This document shows, one piece after another, positions 31,626-43,976 of a DNA stretch of 64,000 nucleotides. Each line of letters begins with the position of its first letter. Within the stretch, counting starts at the first letter, position 1. Location: contig CAJQUW010009236.1 in the NCBI GenBank assembly GCA_907163375.1, positions 496,001 through 560,000 on the forward strand. The letters are read 5' to 3'. The DNA is from Prostheceraeus crozeri (Eukaryota; Platyhelminthes; Polycladida; Euryleptidae). The notes under the pieces were generated by a model, which did not search any database, was not told the DNA's origin, and saw nothing but the letters and a program-made list of their open reading frames with translations. The translations under genes and the position numbers were made by a program.

Positions 31626-31932
31626 GAAAAGAGTGAAACAGTAAATAGAACTTACGCTCTTCTCATTGTCTACCAAATAGAGCTATCATGAAAAGTTAAA
31701 AGTTAACAAATCACTAATAGGCCTATATGCACAGAACTACCGGATAGAAAATTTGTAAATGATGAAAGCTATTATAACGGTCTAACAATTATGCACTATA
31801 CTGACTATAGCTATGACATTCAATCAATCAATCAAATAAATCAATGATACTTCTATTGTAGAGGAACACTAAATAAAATGATGCATGTATTATGCATGTA
31901 TTGTAGAATATACTGCATGTAAATGTACTTAC

Positions 31933-33063
31933 CGTTCTAAACTTTGCATTCCTGCTTTCCAAAGCATTGTTGGTACGAATACCGCTTTCATTGTCGTAGT
32001 GGCTCCATAATTCTCTGGGGAACAGGGCATCGATGTCACCGACATAGGTTGAGGTGACGTAGTCAACGAAATCCTGGCATTCCGTGGGGCACTCATCGAT
32101 CACTCTCAGCCAAACATCGTCAATTTTGTCCATGGGCAGAAATGGCAATCCAAGAGCTCTTCGCACAAGTGTTGAGGTGTCTGTGTAGACCTGTGAGAGG
32201 CCATATCTCTGAACTCCTCGCCAGATCGATTGGGTGAAATGAAAATAGCAGCCTCGAATGGACGAGTTCGGGAAAGAATGAGCGACAGCGTTGATCACCG
32301 CCCGTTCAAAGTCCACCTGAACGATTTCGGGTCTGATCTCCATGTTGAACTGATGGGCTTTCACCTTGATCAGATCGAAAAGTCTCTTGTATGTTTCTTT
32401 CGATTTATCTGGCAGAAGAGCATAACAAACCGGAATCAAGACGTCGAATGAGTGAGTGTATATGACATAGAGCTGGTAAAACAGACGAGCAGCTACGTAG
32501 AAAGTTCCATCCATGAGAATGGATTTTGCCGAGGCAAGGATTCGGAGATTCGGAATCGTAAAAAATACCAGAATTTTTTTCTCTGTGCCATCATCAATCT
32601 AAAGGAAGTCCAAACCGGCCTTTGTTTTAGTCCACTCTCCTTCAATCTTGACTTCTGACAAAGACTGTGGCTGTGGTGGCAGACGTTCACTTCGCTTGTA
32701 GTATAACGACGACTTGACGGATTTGAAACTGGGAACAAAAACATCGTTGTCACTGCCATCGCATTGAAATGCAGAGGAGTATATTCGCTTCATTGAAGTC
32801 GTTGGTTGATCAATCGCTTTCTGGATGGCCTCCTTCTTTTTCTTTAAAGTATCAGCAGTGAAGTTGTCGTGTGGATGGTGATGTGCGCTGGACGACGTAA
32901 GATAGAACCTATCGGCGCTCAAATTTCCCCGTACTTTGCAATTCGCAGTACGGCATGCGTAGGCAACGTCTCCGTATTGATACTTTTTATCCTTGCGGAA
33001 TAAAAAGTTGTCAAAAAACAACAGACAACTTCCTTTTCGGCTTTCTACAAATTCAAAATTCAT
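31933..33063 (-). pseudogene. MULE transposase with N-terminal FLYWCH zinc finger, one in-frame stop
   Basis: 377 codons in one frame with a single TAG at 32599-32601. Residues about 1-65 are a FLYWCH finger: KGSCLLFFDNFLF, CRTANCKVRG, and HHHPHD supply the Cys2His2 ligands. The MULE core follows: first Asp in LMDGTF, second Asp in EIVQVDFERAVINAV, the GCYFHFTQ helix, and RTNNALESRNAKF near the end. A consensus donor GTAAGT (read on minus at 31932-31927) closes the exon in phase 0. The gene was probably spliced. The finger likely binds the element's ends, by analogy with related elements. Apart from the stop the frame is intact, so the copy is fairly young. Confidence 0.85.
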
Positions 33064-34037
33064 TCTCGAAGTGGACTGTATCGTGGTCGATGTGGGAGTG
33101 AATATGAATCACTCCATCTTTTATACAATCGCATAAAAAGAGCTCGTGGCTTCATTTCATCAGGTGTTAATTGCATGTGTCGAAACTGTCATTCTGAGCT
33201 AGATAACTTAAGGTAAATTTATCTGGTCTGTAACTTGCAATGTTGCTCGATACATAGTTCGTTTCTTTTGGGATATTTGATTTCTGCTGAAATCTTCAGT
33301 TTGTCACAAATGAAATCGGAAATGTCAATTAGCATCGCGGGGAGTAAACATCGATTTTGACTAAAGCGTGTGAACTGGACTACGCTGATCCTGCGAATTG
33401 GAATTCGAAAAGATTGATATCACAAATTCGATTACATAACCAAGACAAAGAATCTGATGAAATGGAATCTTGCCAAGTGGATGCAGCCCTCAAGAGTATT
33501 TCACTTCCAGTCACGCTTACAGTGCAGCCAACGGTTCACTACACACAAGTGAGCAAAAATAAAGATCGGCCGATACCATTTTTCGGGTTTTGTGCTGACA
33601 GCGGTAAAGTGCCATGAGCATGTCGAACATGTCAACGTTAAACGATAGTTGGACATTTGACAGATACTTTCTTCGCTGCCTTCCTGACATCCTGATGTAT
33701 GAATCGATATCCACATCAAATGTTTAGGATTTTCATTAAGTCCCAATGTAACATACATGATACATTGGATTTATGTCTCTATTTTGTAATACAATAATGC
33801 AGGGTTCTAACGTATCATCAAAACTGCTTCTTTATATTCAGGATGACACTAAATTATTTTTTGTTGGAATAATCAATACAGTGCTGTTCGAAAAATTAGC
33901 AACTTTTTATTAAAAAGTTGTAAAAACAATTGTTTAGATAGAAACTTTATTAAAATACAATATTATCAAAGATGTCAGCGCAAAATGTCTTACAGAAACA
34001 TACAAGGATACAATCTCACACAAGATTAGGGTCTTGC

Positions 34038-35045
34038 CTAGTATTTTGAGGGACGACCGTGATTTTTGAGTACTTGACCAATGCGTTTTGGCATACTTGT
34101 AGCCAACTTCAACAAGGTCCGTTCAGTAATTTCATGGTTCCAGACGCGAATAATCGCAGCAAGTAACTCACTTTTTGTTCTGGGTCGATGTGCGTTGACT
34201 CTCACTTTCAATATCTTCCACAGATTTTCAACAGGGTTCAGATCGGGGCTGCTCGAAGGCCACGGCAAGGACGTTATTCCATGAGATGCTTTGAATTGCG
34301 TCGTTACTTTTGATCTGTGGGCGGGAGCCGAGTCGTCTTGGAAGATCATATCGCCGTTGAAAAATCGAGTTTGATAAGGTAAAACTCGAGTTCGAAGTAT
34401 TTTCATATACTCCTGAGAGTTAACAGTCTTTTCACACAAATGAAGGTAGCCAATCTTCCTCGCACTAAATCCTGACCAGATCATGACGCTTTGAGGATGT
34501 TTCAGTGTTGGCATTTCGTAGAAGGGTTTGGAGGATTCCGACGAATATCTTCTCACGCGCGTATTTCCAGAGTGGTAGCTGATCTCCATTCTCGACTCAT
34601 CCGAGAAAAAGACATTTTTCCATTGTTCCTCACTCCAGTTTTTATGAAGCTTGCACCAATTGATCCTTGAGAGACGTTGCTTCTTTGTAAGAAATGGCTT
34701 TCTGACCATACGACGAGAAATGAGTCCAACAGAAATAAGACGCTTGCGAATGGTAGATGATGAAACAGTAACTCCTGTTGATTCTTGCCACTCACGACGA
34801 AGTTCCAGTGACGAATATTGACGATTTGCAAGACATAGTCGTTTTAATACGCGATCTTGTCTTAAAGTCAATTTTCTCTTTCTACCCGAATTCTTTCTTG
34901 ATGAGTTTTTACCATTCAGATATCGGCTCACGGTAGGCTTGTTAATTTTCAACTTGGTTGAGATGTAACACTGTTTATAGCCTTCATCGTAGAGAGCGTC
35001 AATAACTACTTTCTGCTGTTGAGTAAGATCGCGTTTTCTACCCAT
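34038..35045 (-). CDS. Tc1 transposase, intact (335 aa, DD34E)
   Basis: A full-length open frame of the normal Tc1 size. Residues 1-110 hold two helix-turn-helix (paired-like) DNA-binding parts: QQQKVVIDALYDEGYKQCYI and TLRQDRVLKRLCLANRQYSS, joined by a GRKRK hook. The catalytic triad is visible: Asp in VFFSDESRM, Asp in MIFQDDSAPAH, Glu in SPDLNPVENLW, with 34 residues between the last two. It would cut at the terminal repeats and paste into TA. The ATG at 35043-35045 begins MGRKRDLTQQQ, a usual Tc1 start. No frameshift or stop is seen. Plus-strand frames here are shadows. Confidence 0.93.
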   Translation of the reverse strand: MGRKRDLTQQQKVVIDALYDEGYKQCYISTKLKINKPTVSRYLNGKNSSRKNSGRKRKLTLRQDRVLKRLCLANRQYSSLELRREWQESTGVTVSSSTIRKRLISVGLISRRMVRKPFLTKKQRLSRINWCKLHKNWSEEQWKNVFFSDESRMEISYHSGNTRVRRYSSESSKPFYEMPTLKHPQSVMIWSGFSARKIGYLHLCEKTVNSQEYMKILRTRVLPYQTRFFNGDMIFQDDSAPAHRSKVTTQFKASHGITSLPWPSSSPDLNPVENLWKILKVRVNAHRPRTKSELLAAIIRVWNHEITERTLLKLATSMPKRIGQVLKNHGRPSKY

Positions 35046-35256
35046 CGAAGTTGTTGAGAGACTAAAGTTGAATGCAACTGAGTATCATGTGTTCTATTAT
35101 AATGACAATTCAAATTCAAGATCGATATCAATGGTTATAGTGACACACATGATGTATGGAATAGAATAGATATCTACTATGAATAGAAACTTCACTTATG
35201 ACAAAATACTCAAAGAGATTATGGCAAATCATAGCAGTAAAAAATCGATAAGTTGC

Positions 35257-35687
35257 TAATAAAGACGCAATTCAAAGCATCTCATGGAATAACGTCCTTG
35301 CCGTGGCCTTCGAGCAGCCCCGATCTGAACCCTGTTGAAAATCTGTGGAAGATATTGAAAGTGAGAGTCAACGCACATCGACCCAGAACAAAAAGTGAGT
35401 TACTTGCTGCGATTATTCGCGTCTGGAACCATGAAATTACTGAACGGACCTTGTTGAAGTTGGCTACAAGTATGCCAAAACGCATTGGTCAAGTACTCAA
35501 AAATCACGGTCGTCCCTCAAAATACTAGGCAAGACCCTAATCTTGTGTGAGATTGTATCCTTGTATGTTTCTGTAAGACATTTTGCGCTGACATCTTTGA
35601 TAATATTGTATTTTAATAAAGTTTCTATCTAAACAATTGTTTTTACAACTTTTTAATAAAAAGTTGCTAATTTTTCGAACAGCACTG
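35257..35687 (+). repeat. Inverted copy of the Tc1 3' end
   Basis: Reverse complement of 33879-34310. It encodes in plus orientation the transposase tail from TQFKASHGITSLPWPSSSPD to the stop at 35526-35528, then the 3' untranslated part and terminal repeat. The near identity of the arms indicates recent origin or gene conversion. Confidence 0.9.
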
Positions 35688-37474
35688 TACAATGAATACA
35701 GAAAAGATAAAAACACATCTTATCTGTAAATGAGAAAAATGTGTTTGAAAACTCTTCATAGAAAGTTGACACAGATTTCAAACTTGAATGCATTTAACAT
35801 AAAATATATTAATTTTGATTCGTCTTAATTACGAATATATCGTCAGAGTGAAAAAAAGATTTTGCATTTCTTTAAACTAGGCCATTGAAAATATGTATCA
35901 TATATGATACTATGGGACTGAAGGGTTTAACAAGTTGTTTTGAAACTTTGAACAAGTTGAACCCTTGTAGGGCGAAACGCAGCGTCGTCGGATGATAAAA
36001 TGGATTTTTGTGCTTAAATGACTCATGTCTAAGGACATCTTTCTATGCTGGCACTCAGCAATCTTCATGATTCTTTCATTATTATTGTGGATAATTTAAT
36101 GCCAAGTTATGTGCACTCCCTGCGAATTACTGCTAATGCTATGGACTGTTTTGCATGGTTTCCTTAACCCGTGCATATTTAAGTAACTCAAGGAATTAGA
36201 AATAAGATATAAAATATCTCATTGACAAACCGTGTTGCAAAGGTTACACAATTACACGCATGAATGACGTGCAAATGGAAATACGAGGCCATAAAGCTAA
36301 ATGTCATTGATCATATAACGGAGAGAAAAATGCTCTCACGTACAGAAATTGCTACCTTCAAAAGAAGATTAAATATGAAATTTGTCCACTGGGGCATTTT
36401 ATCATAGTACGTAGGCATTCGAGATTATTGTCTACTATATTAGCAATGCGTTCCTAATTCCCCTGCCAATATTAAATTGATCGATTTGACAAAATAGCAT
36501 AAAATCACTCACATGAGAGGGTCGAAGGAACGGAATCGAAGATGTGGAAGTGAATGAGCTGATTCGGTAGTTAAGCTATGAATCAAGCGATGACTAAGGC
36601 ACTTGCAGGTGATGCGATGACTATGATCCTCTTTTAGTCAAAAGCCATGGAAATTAGCCAAACTTTCTACATTTCGTTTCTCAAGCGATCGTCTTGAAAG
36701 AGAATAGTGAAACTCATGTTTACATAATGGATTATTTCATCGAAACCTTGCAGACCTGCGAGATTCATCATATATAAGCTAATCATCTCAACATGCAGTA
36801 TGACCAAATGGATTTCGGGTTTTAGTCATTGCTCCATTATGCAGTTCTTGGTCAAAATCCCGCTGGCGCACAGATGTGGACGTCACTCGACAAGTGTTCA
36901 TCACATTTCAAGCGATTATCTTCAGCTAATAATCGCCTTAAGAAATTTGCCATCTATTAGTGAATGTTTACATTTTACAATGCGCGATCGGAAGAGAAAT
37001 TCGAGGCGCGCGATGTACATTAATACCATATAGGATGGATAAATTCGCCAAAATGCAAATGATCAATTAACGCGAACGGTATATCACATGATAAATTGTT
37101 GATCTGCAAGTGGGGACTGCAAAATTGTGCATGAGAAACAAAAAATCCAGGGGGGTGGCGAAAACATAGTCTCGCCCCGGACAATTTTTCAAGGGGGGAG
37201 ACCGCCCCTCCTGCCCCCCTGGGATCGACGCCTATGATCAGCATAACATATAATAATCATTTGTTGATCTCAATGATACTTTCAAGCATAAAATATATCT
37301 GCTTGTTTAAGAAATCCATTTTTATTGTGATCTTCCGCATGAATAGTTCTAATCAAGATGACAAGAAATGATGGAATTTATAATAGCTAAATGCATCCTC
37401 ATTGAAAACTTTTCCTCATTTGAAATGAGGAAAATTCAGTGAGTGAAAACTTCTGAAGTAAAGTACTTTTCTCG

Positions 37475-37562
37475 TCTAATAATAATAATGACAAATTTCT
37501 ACGACCGTGCAGTAGAATATTCCACACGGTCGCAGAAAATTGAATTTATTATTATTATTAGA
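37475..37562. repeat. Hairpin with (AAT)n arms and GACCGTG/CACGGTC stem
   Basis: 37475-37509 pairs with 37525-37562. The outer part is TCTAATAATAATAAT against ATTATTATTATTAGA and the inner stem is CGACCGTG against CACGGTCG, with a 15-base loop. It may be a small fold-back element; the ATT runs recall the LINE tails in the window. Confidence 0.6.
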
Positions 37563-38028
37563 TGAATAAATCCCGACCGATGGCAACAAAAGATCTAATT
37601 TAAAGTACTTTTTACGTGAAAATAAGAGAGGTGAAAGATAACCAAAATAACCCTTTGCTCAGATAGAATTATGACATGTTTAAAGACAGATACATTAGTC
37701 TGTAGAGTATGATGGTGATGAAAAAATAACACAAAAGGTCATACTTTATTAACTTAATTCAAAGTGCATGCAATGCGTAAACAATTCACCTTTTTTTAAC
37801 GAAGATCCAAATGTTCGGCTTGAAACTAATTTTATTCCGCTGCTCTAGCGTGGGATCTGTGGTAAACTTTGATCTCAAATGAACTAAAAGCTTCTAAAGA
37901 TCAAGATGCGAGCTTGTTGTTCATCTCAATAATTAATAATTGGTTTCCACCGATCAAAAGTTGTTGCACTGATTTCTGATGATACCATTTTGTATCATTT
38001 CTATAACTAACAGTAATTTTCATTGTAG
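37563..38028. other. End of intron 10
   Basis: No feature apart from the acceptor region of exon 11. Confidence 0.4.
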
Positions 38029-38131
38029 GCTGGCTGCGTTAGCAGAGGAGAGGAGAATTGAAGAAGAAAAGAAAGCTCAGGAGGAGATCGCACGAAAGAA
38101 ATTAGAGGAAGAAGAACAAGCACGAATAAAG
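38029..38131 (+). CDS. Coiled-coil gene, visible exon 11
   Basis: The acceptor TTTTCATTGTAG and donor GTATGA bound 103 bases encoding residues 645-679: LAALAEERRIEEEKKAQEEI then ARKKLEEEEQARIK. It continues the heptads of exon 10 without a break when joined to it. It accepts phase 2 and leaves phase 0. It is isolated by introns of 17.3 and 25.5 kb. Confidence 0.88.
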
Positions 38132-39984
38132 GTATGAGTCATCGTATGATGTGACAATTTATCATCTGCATGAACTTTCAGAGGTTGTTCAGAGTGGTCG
38201 CGTTTAAGACAAGCTGGTGTTTTGTCAAAGTTTCCACTAAGGTAAACTCCCTTGAGGGAAATTTTGTTTTTATCCTTATCACCTGAGCAGGAATGGGGAC
38301 GGATATTTTGGCCCGGTACTGGCCCGCGATTTTAAGTTTAAAGACAAGAGACCGGCTCGCTGCCCGTCTTAGTCAAAGTTAGTAACTTTTTGAATAGTGT
38401 TGCAAATTATACTTGAGGAATCAATAACACATTTCAAGATTCACTTAAGATGCTTTCAGTTCAAAATTAAGGGATGTGAGGATTCAATGTGTTCAAATGT
38501 GTTTAAAGAAATGCATGCCGGAACCCGGTTGACACTCACCTTATCAAAATTTGCTGAATTTCACAATCCTGCAACACTTATGAAACGGTTGATGTTTTTT
38601 ACTGTTCAAGGCCTTTGATAACAACTGTTTCATATGCACAAATCCGTAGAAAAGTCTCTCAGGAATAAATTGTGTAAAAAATCATCGTGTTTACGGACTT
38701 TCATTACATTTAAAATTGAAACAGTTATTGCGACACGTAGATTCGAATAAATATATGACATGATGTCCTGAGTCCAAGTAATGTCAAAATGATCTGATTT
38801 CAAGTTTCTGGAAATTTCATTCAGGTTATTTTACTCTTCTGATGCTGAAAACATTTTATCTACAGAAAAATATGAAGATTCCATAACGATTTATGGTAAC
38901 ACAGATTTTCATAGAAATAGAAGTTGAAATGCAGGATTTATCTTGTGAGTTAGTTGTTGTTCGAATTCCAATCATTCGGGATAAACCATCAATTAACCTT
39001 AATTGCAACTGGAAGTAATCCATTACTTGCATGCAATTATCTAAATCAATTAATTACAATGCAATTACTTTTTAGCAACCTCTGAGTATTTTCATAGAAT
39101 CATTTCTTCAACCAGAAAGCAATCCGTTTCCCACGTATTTCACCCAAATGGGCTGTTGAAGCGGATTGCTTTATTGGCTAGCGGGTCTTTACTCTTTTAT
39201 CTTTTTACTCCAACTCTTCATTAAAATGGTTGAGTTTTATCATGCAATCTCATCACTTGACATTCCGAGTCCATGTGATTGCTGTTTATGAAAAGTTCCA
39301 ATTATTTGGCCACGGAATTCGGAGAAATTCGTGGAGATTTCGAAATTTCAAGGAAACCTTACAGGGATATGAGTATTTTCATATCCCCTCTTAAAATATT
39401 GTGGTTGTTTGTTTGCATTGTCATTGAGCTTCAGTTTGGTACTCGTATGAATGAAAATTCTGAAGTGTAGCTTCAATGAAGACGAGGTCATCTGACGTTG
39501 ACTGATTTGTAATCATTGATGACATGAAATAAATTCTTACTTGCATCCCTCAACTTCTAACGGAGACAGGTTTCTTGATAAAATTCTTATTTGTTGTTGC
39601 GAGGATCGATACCGAACTCCCTTTCAACTCCCTTCAGTCACCGAACGGCAGAATCAGAAAGCAGAACGAGGTAGTCGTCGAACTACGAAGTAAAATTTTC
39701 TAATCTATGGTAATTTGAAAAATGTGTTCACTTATTACGGTAAACTTATCTTTCTTCCAAAGTTCATGAACATTTATGAGCATTTACGGTTATAGAACTG
39801 CCGCCCAGGGAAATAGGCAAACTGGCTCCCCATATTGTCATTCATCATGAATTTTGCGAATCCATAATCGTCAGCTGTTCATTTTAAAGAGTTCATATTC
39901 CACAGAATATGAACTCTGACCTCCCTCGTGAAATGAAAATGGTCTGAAGTCACACATGCTTCGAGTCATTTGCTTTCTTCCTCC
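38132..39984. other. Intron 11, first part
   Basis: No gene or element recognised. A perfect 13-bp stem with a 4-base loop occurs at 39888-39917 (AGAGTTCATATTC / GAATATGAACTCT). An 11-bp repeat AAAGCAATCCG / CGGATTGCTTT brackets about 39115-39171. Confidence 0.4.
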
Positions 39985-40330
39985 ACTTCTCGCGATTCTG
40001 CTTGTCGTTCTATAGTTTTCACTTAATCACGTCAGCTGGCTCAGTGATACTCGAGGTCTCTCTTCCCTTTGGTTCTGCTGTTTCCTCAATCTCCAACCGC
40101 GACTAATCTTCCTTCATTCTCTCGTGACAATCTCATTCGGTTTCTCTTATCATCGCTGAAAAGTAACCTTTTTCTGAATTTTTCTTCCGTCATTTCTTTA
40201 CCTACCATCCACTTCAGCATCTTCTGTTTCATCTTTTCTTCTTCCATTCTCATCGGTCAAGTCTCACAACCAAGGATGACAACTGGTCAGATGCATGTCT
40301 TATAAACAAGACCTTTCAAGTGGGCTGGTA
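39985..40330 (-). pseudogene. LINE relic (RTE-like RT C-terminus)
   Basis: On the minus strand, frames near 40330-40120 read GLVYKTCI, PVVILGCET and then MKQKMLKWMVGKEMTEEKFR. These align with the conserved RTE/BovB-type ending RPVxxYGCExW...ExxMLRWMxGxxxxDxxRNE. Multiple stops; old relic. Confidence 0.45.
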
Positions 40331-40889
40331 TGTCCTTCGCTCTTACCACACTCGACGACTGGAATTGCATCATCATGACTTAAGTTTCCGACTCACTGAA
40401 GCTCTTAACTAAGGCAGGATGTAGTAAATAATGTATTGTATATCATGCATGATATAATTAATGGTCAATACTGTGAACCATAAATGAAGGATTTTCTTTT
40501 TGCCACTATTCTCTTTATGCATGGAAAGTTAGCCAGTAGCCACCCACTTCATTTTTACATGTCATTATCTGCAGCGTTGGTAGTTGGAGATAGCCTTGGC
40601 TGTTCTAGTTAGTTTAAATATTTGCAGTGACATTTGATGACTTTGATAGCCACAATGCAATTTTATGGAACCCTTGTCATATATTTTGATTCAACAAGTT
40701 ACTTAGTGAACAACTAAGATCTACAACATGAAAGTAGATATAAACGGGTGGGTGTTACATTTAAATCATCGTGGAGTACTCCAAAAAATGCAAAGTAGAT
40801 GCATTTTTAAGGAGATCAGCAAATTAAGTTTTTATGAATTTCATCTAATGTACTCATGAACTACTGATATGATACACGTACGACGTGTA

Positions 40890-41380
40890 TCAATGATCTT
40901 ATGAACGCCCATAGAAAGGGTCGATCACTTAAAGGACTTAGGCGTATGGATAACTTCCCAAAGTGAATGCAAGGAAACAGTCCACCCGGTTTCGGAACGG
41001 CCAGATTAGTCATCGCGGGGCAGACACCAATCTGAAAAGATTGTGCTGTATCAACACCATCTTGATCTTGGTCTGTTGTCGCATGCAGTTGTGAAAGCTT
41101 TGGACTTCGACGGTAGAGATAGCAAGTCGTTTGGAGGCGTTCGACATGCACTGGCTACCGCAAACATATATTACGTATGCACTGAACGTCTTGTCGCACA
41201 AATGAGTATATCAATGCAGTAAAACGAAGGAAGATGGAATTCTATGGCCATTTCATCCGACCTGGCAGTCTGTCAGCAGCTCTATTGCAAGGCCGTATCG
41301 AAGGTGGTCGACGAAAAGAATGACCCGTAAGACGATGAGGTGATAGATAACCTGCGAGACATTGTTGATATTATATTTGA
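40890..41380 (+). pseudogene. LINE relic (post-RT C-terminal region)
   Basis: Plus-strand frames read RVDHLKDLGVWITSQSECKE near 40919-40978. After a gap comes KRRKMEFYGHFIRPGSLSAA, then LLQGRIEGGRRK at 41225-41320. These match the end of LINE polyproteins in which the RT thumb is followed by a module of the form KRKMxxxGHxxRxxxLxxxxLxGxxxGxRRRGRP. Several stops interrupt it. It is a different family from the ATT-tailed LINEs. Confidence 0.6.
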
Positions 41381-43790
41381 CAATGACAGTCCATTATCGA
41401 TGAACGTAGAGATGATGGATATGTGACACCCAGTGGTGACCTCACTAACAACCATGAGGATGAGCATATGCAAGATTCTTGAAACAAGGAACATGTTAGA
41501 CATTGACCATTTCGAAGCCTACCAGTCTAACTGTTGACGCTTTTGTGTGAGAGAGAGTATGATTTATTCACGGCACTGATACAATGCATGTGACTACTGT
41601 ATACAAGGTATAATTGCAAATACACATAAAACTAGTAAGGCAAGGAAGTTAAAATGAAATGAAGTCAAGTTTGTGTTAAGTGCCTTCCTTTGGTTGATGT
41701 CACAATTACCGGCCGATAATAGGAAGATGACAAGAACGAGTCCTAAGTACACTTATGCTGGTCAGATCACTTCAGGTGGATTAGAGTCAGTTTTTAACTT
41801 TTTGACGAAGCAAGCTGAAGTTTTGATGCAAAGCTGAAAAACAAAAGATGCAATAAATAGAACTCAGAATATCACTGAAGATCAAAAGTGAAGTGCTTTC
41901 TAATAATGTTTGCAGTAGCAATAAACTCAATCAATGCAGTTCAACAAAAAAATTGTTAATGAAAAAGAGCCGGTTTTATCACAGAGCTTTCGTTTTCTTG
42001 AGCAACTTTTCCTCAGACCATCGAAAAAGTGTTTCGATAATGGATTGAAAATCAGACGGATCATAAGCACTCAATGACAGTATAATAACTGGGTAGTACT
42101 GGGCATCTTGTCTTCAAGCTGCTGCATTTGTGCTATCAGGAGACGGTAAATCGCTCATAAAGAGGGGAAACAGAGCAAGTCCAAAAATTGAGCCTGGAGG
42201 CAAACCACTTGAAATATTCCTTTCTTATAATTGTTATATCTTGATACCTGATTGCCTATCTTGTTTTTATAGACCTGATGTCCGCTGCGTGACTATTGAT
42301 ACTGCACAAGGCGTACTACACTAATGGGTAAAGGTTGTACTACTTTATATTTATACAAATATTTTCAAAGGCTCAGAAAACGAGATGATTTTTAACTGGA
42401 ATTGGTTGATGAAGCCGCATTAGCTATCGAATCAGAGGAAGTCCAGATTGTCTCTATATTATATTTGATGTGAATTGTCGGAAGTTCATTTTGTAATTAA
42501 CTTCCGAAGTTCAACCAGTTATTCCTCTTTTGATGAGGATTCGGAAACAGATTTGTCAATTATGTTAAGTATGTTAATGGAGAAATTTCCGGCATGAAAA
42601 TTCAAAAAATTATAGAACCACGAATTCATTTCTTAGCTGAAGATTTCAATCCATGATTTTGGAATTGCTCCTGTACCTGAGCTGACATTCACTTAGGTCA
42701 TTGCGCTTTCCAAGGATTTACAATATCACACGACCTTGCAGTTTTAGATACGCAGTTACATGTAGTATGTTAGGTGAATTTTCCTTGGATATAAATGGTG
42801 GCTTCTGAAAACAGTTATTGCTGAATTATCGAGTCTTGAGCTGCTTCGTTAGTCGGAAAATATGAACATGCATCAACGGTCATTTCGTTAAATCGTTTAA
42901 TCAGGAATCTTCAACACACCTACAACCTAATCTGCCAATGCACTAAATCTGAGGTCCACAAATGGCTCGTTCAGATTAGCATGCGGTTTTAGTTGTGATT
43001 TCATTTCGAATTACGGCGTTACCAACAACAGTTATGCAATATAAGTTTCATATACTCTTACTTCATAGTAAAGTACTTTACATTACTATCTCAAGTACTT
43101 TTGTGAGTAAATCTGAAGCATCTGATGGTCTGCAGTCTTACATCATGCGTTCTCCAGCATGGTTGCACACATCATGCACATGGATATTCGCATAGACTTC
43201 TGTATTGCACAACTTTTTATCTTGCATTGTCAATAATCAAGTCAATGATGCGATGCTGAATCAAGCAAACAATTTAATCAGTGTTAGGCAATTCTGTTAG
43301 CTCATTCTCAAAACTCAATATTATGTTGTCAGTCAGAAGATTGCATACTGTATTTCACGAAAGTTGCAACCTTTGACAAAATTCGGATTAACTTAGTCAA
43401 CATGTAGGAAATCATACGCAGTTAAGCAAACGTAATTATTGTTTCAAAGCCTTTCGTTCGCTGAAATAGCAGTATGATTAAACCCTTAAATTGGAGTGCA
43501 GATCTTAAAGTGCTGGCAAAAACTGACGATGATAGTCCAACGATAGCAGTGCTGAAACAATGAGTAGGTGAGTATTTTAAACATATCATCTGCGAGAATG
43601 TTCATTTAAAAAGTACACAAGCGTTTAGGATGACAATTTCAAATCGACTGATAGGAAAATTTTCTATAATTCAATTTAAGCTTTGAAAGCAATTAATGTC
43701 TCATTGTATAACTTTATAAGTCAGCTAGACATAGAACACAATTTAATTTGATGAAAATCATAAATGATGACAATATGATTTCCTTTGCAC
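41381..43790. other. Intron 11, unassigned 2.4 kb
   Basis: No gene, element end or strong inverted repeat recognised. Confidence 0.4.
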
Positions 43791-43976
43791 CAGATTCTAT
43801 GATAAAGTTTATTCTAAACTAGCTGGAGATAATATAGCTGGAAAAGAGTGTTTGTTGTTGAAAAATTACCAGATTCTTGAAAAATTACCAGATGCACCAG
43901 ATTCTATGATAAAGTTTATTCTAAACAAACTGGAGATAATATAGCTGGAAGAGTGTTTGTTGTTGAAAAATTACCC
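43791..43976. repeat. Tandem duplication of a ~100-bp unit
   Basis: Two copies of CACCAGATTCTATGATAAAG... ending ...GTTGTTGAAAAATTACC lie head to tail (first from 43791, second from 43894), with a partial third piece CAGATTCTTGAAAAATTACC between them. The copies differ at a few positions only, so the event is recent. Confidence 0.85.

Larger units (their letters stand above)
33879..35687 (-). mobile_element. Tc1 element nested in the MULE, with mirror-image ends
   Basis: TA flanks both ends (33877-33878, 35688-35689). The left end starts CAGTGCTGTTCGAAAAATTA and the right end is its complement. About 430 bp at the right (35257-35687) is a near-perfect inverted copy of the element's own 3' region (33879-34310), including the last 80 or more codons of the transposase. 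The original 5' end appears to stop inside its terminal repeat (AAGTTGCTAAT at 35235-35246), where the inverted copy joins. The result has two identical outer termini around an intact transposase. Confidence 0.92.
30416..37236 (-). mobile_element. FLYWCH-type MULE (Mutator-like) transposon with nested Tc1
   Basis: An 8-bp target duplication ATCAGCAT flanks it (30408-30415, 37237-37244). The ends are CATAGGCGTCGAT and its exact complement, followed inward by a G-run (GGGGGGCGA on the left, GGGGGGC on the right). The length is 6.8 kb, or about 5.0 kb without the nested Tc1 element. The transposase gene lies on the minus strand (33063 to about 31395). Other open frames, such as 33357-33617 (plus), have no recognisable motif. 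One stop codon and a doubtful splice site make this copy probably inactive. Confidence 0.88.

Noticed and set aside
33357-33617. 86-codon plus-strand frame inside the MULE
   Set aside because: Protein-like in places but overlaps minus-strand frames and no motif could be recognised, so it was not called as a second MULE gene.
35253-35528. Separate 91-codon gene
   Set aside because: It is the inverted copy of the Tc1 transposase C-terminus.
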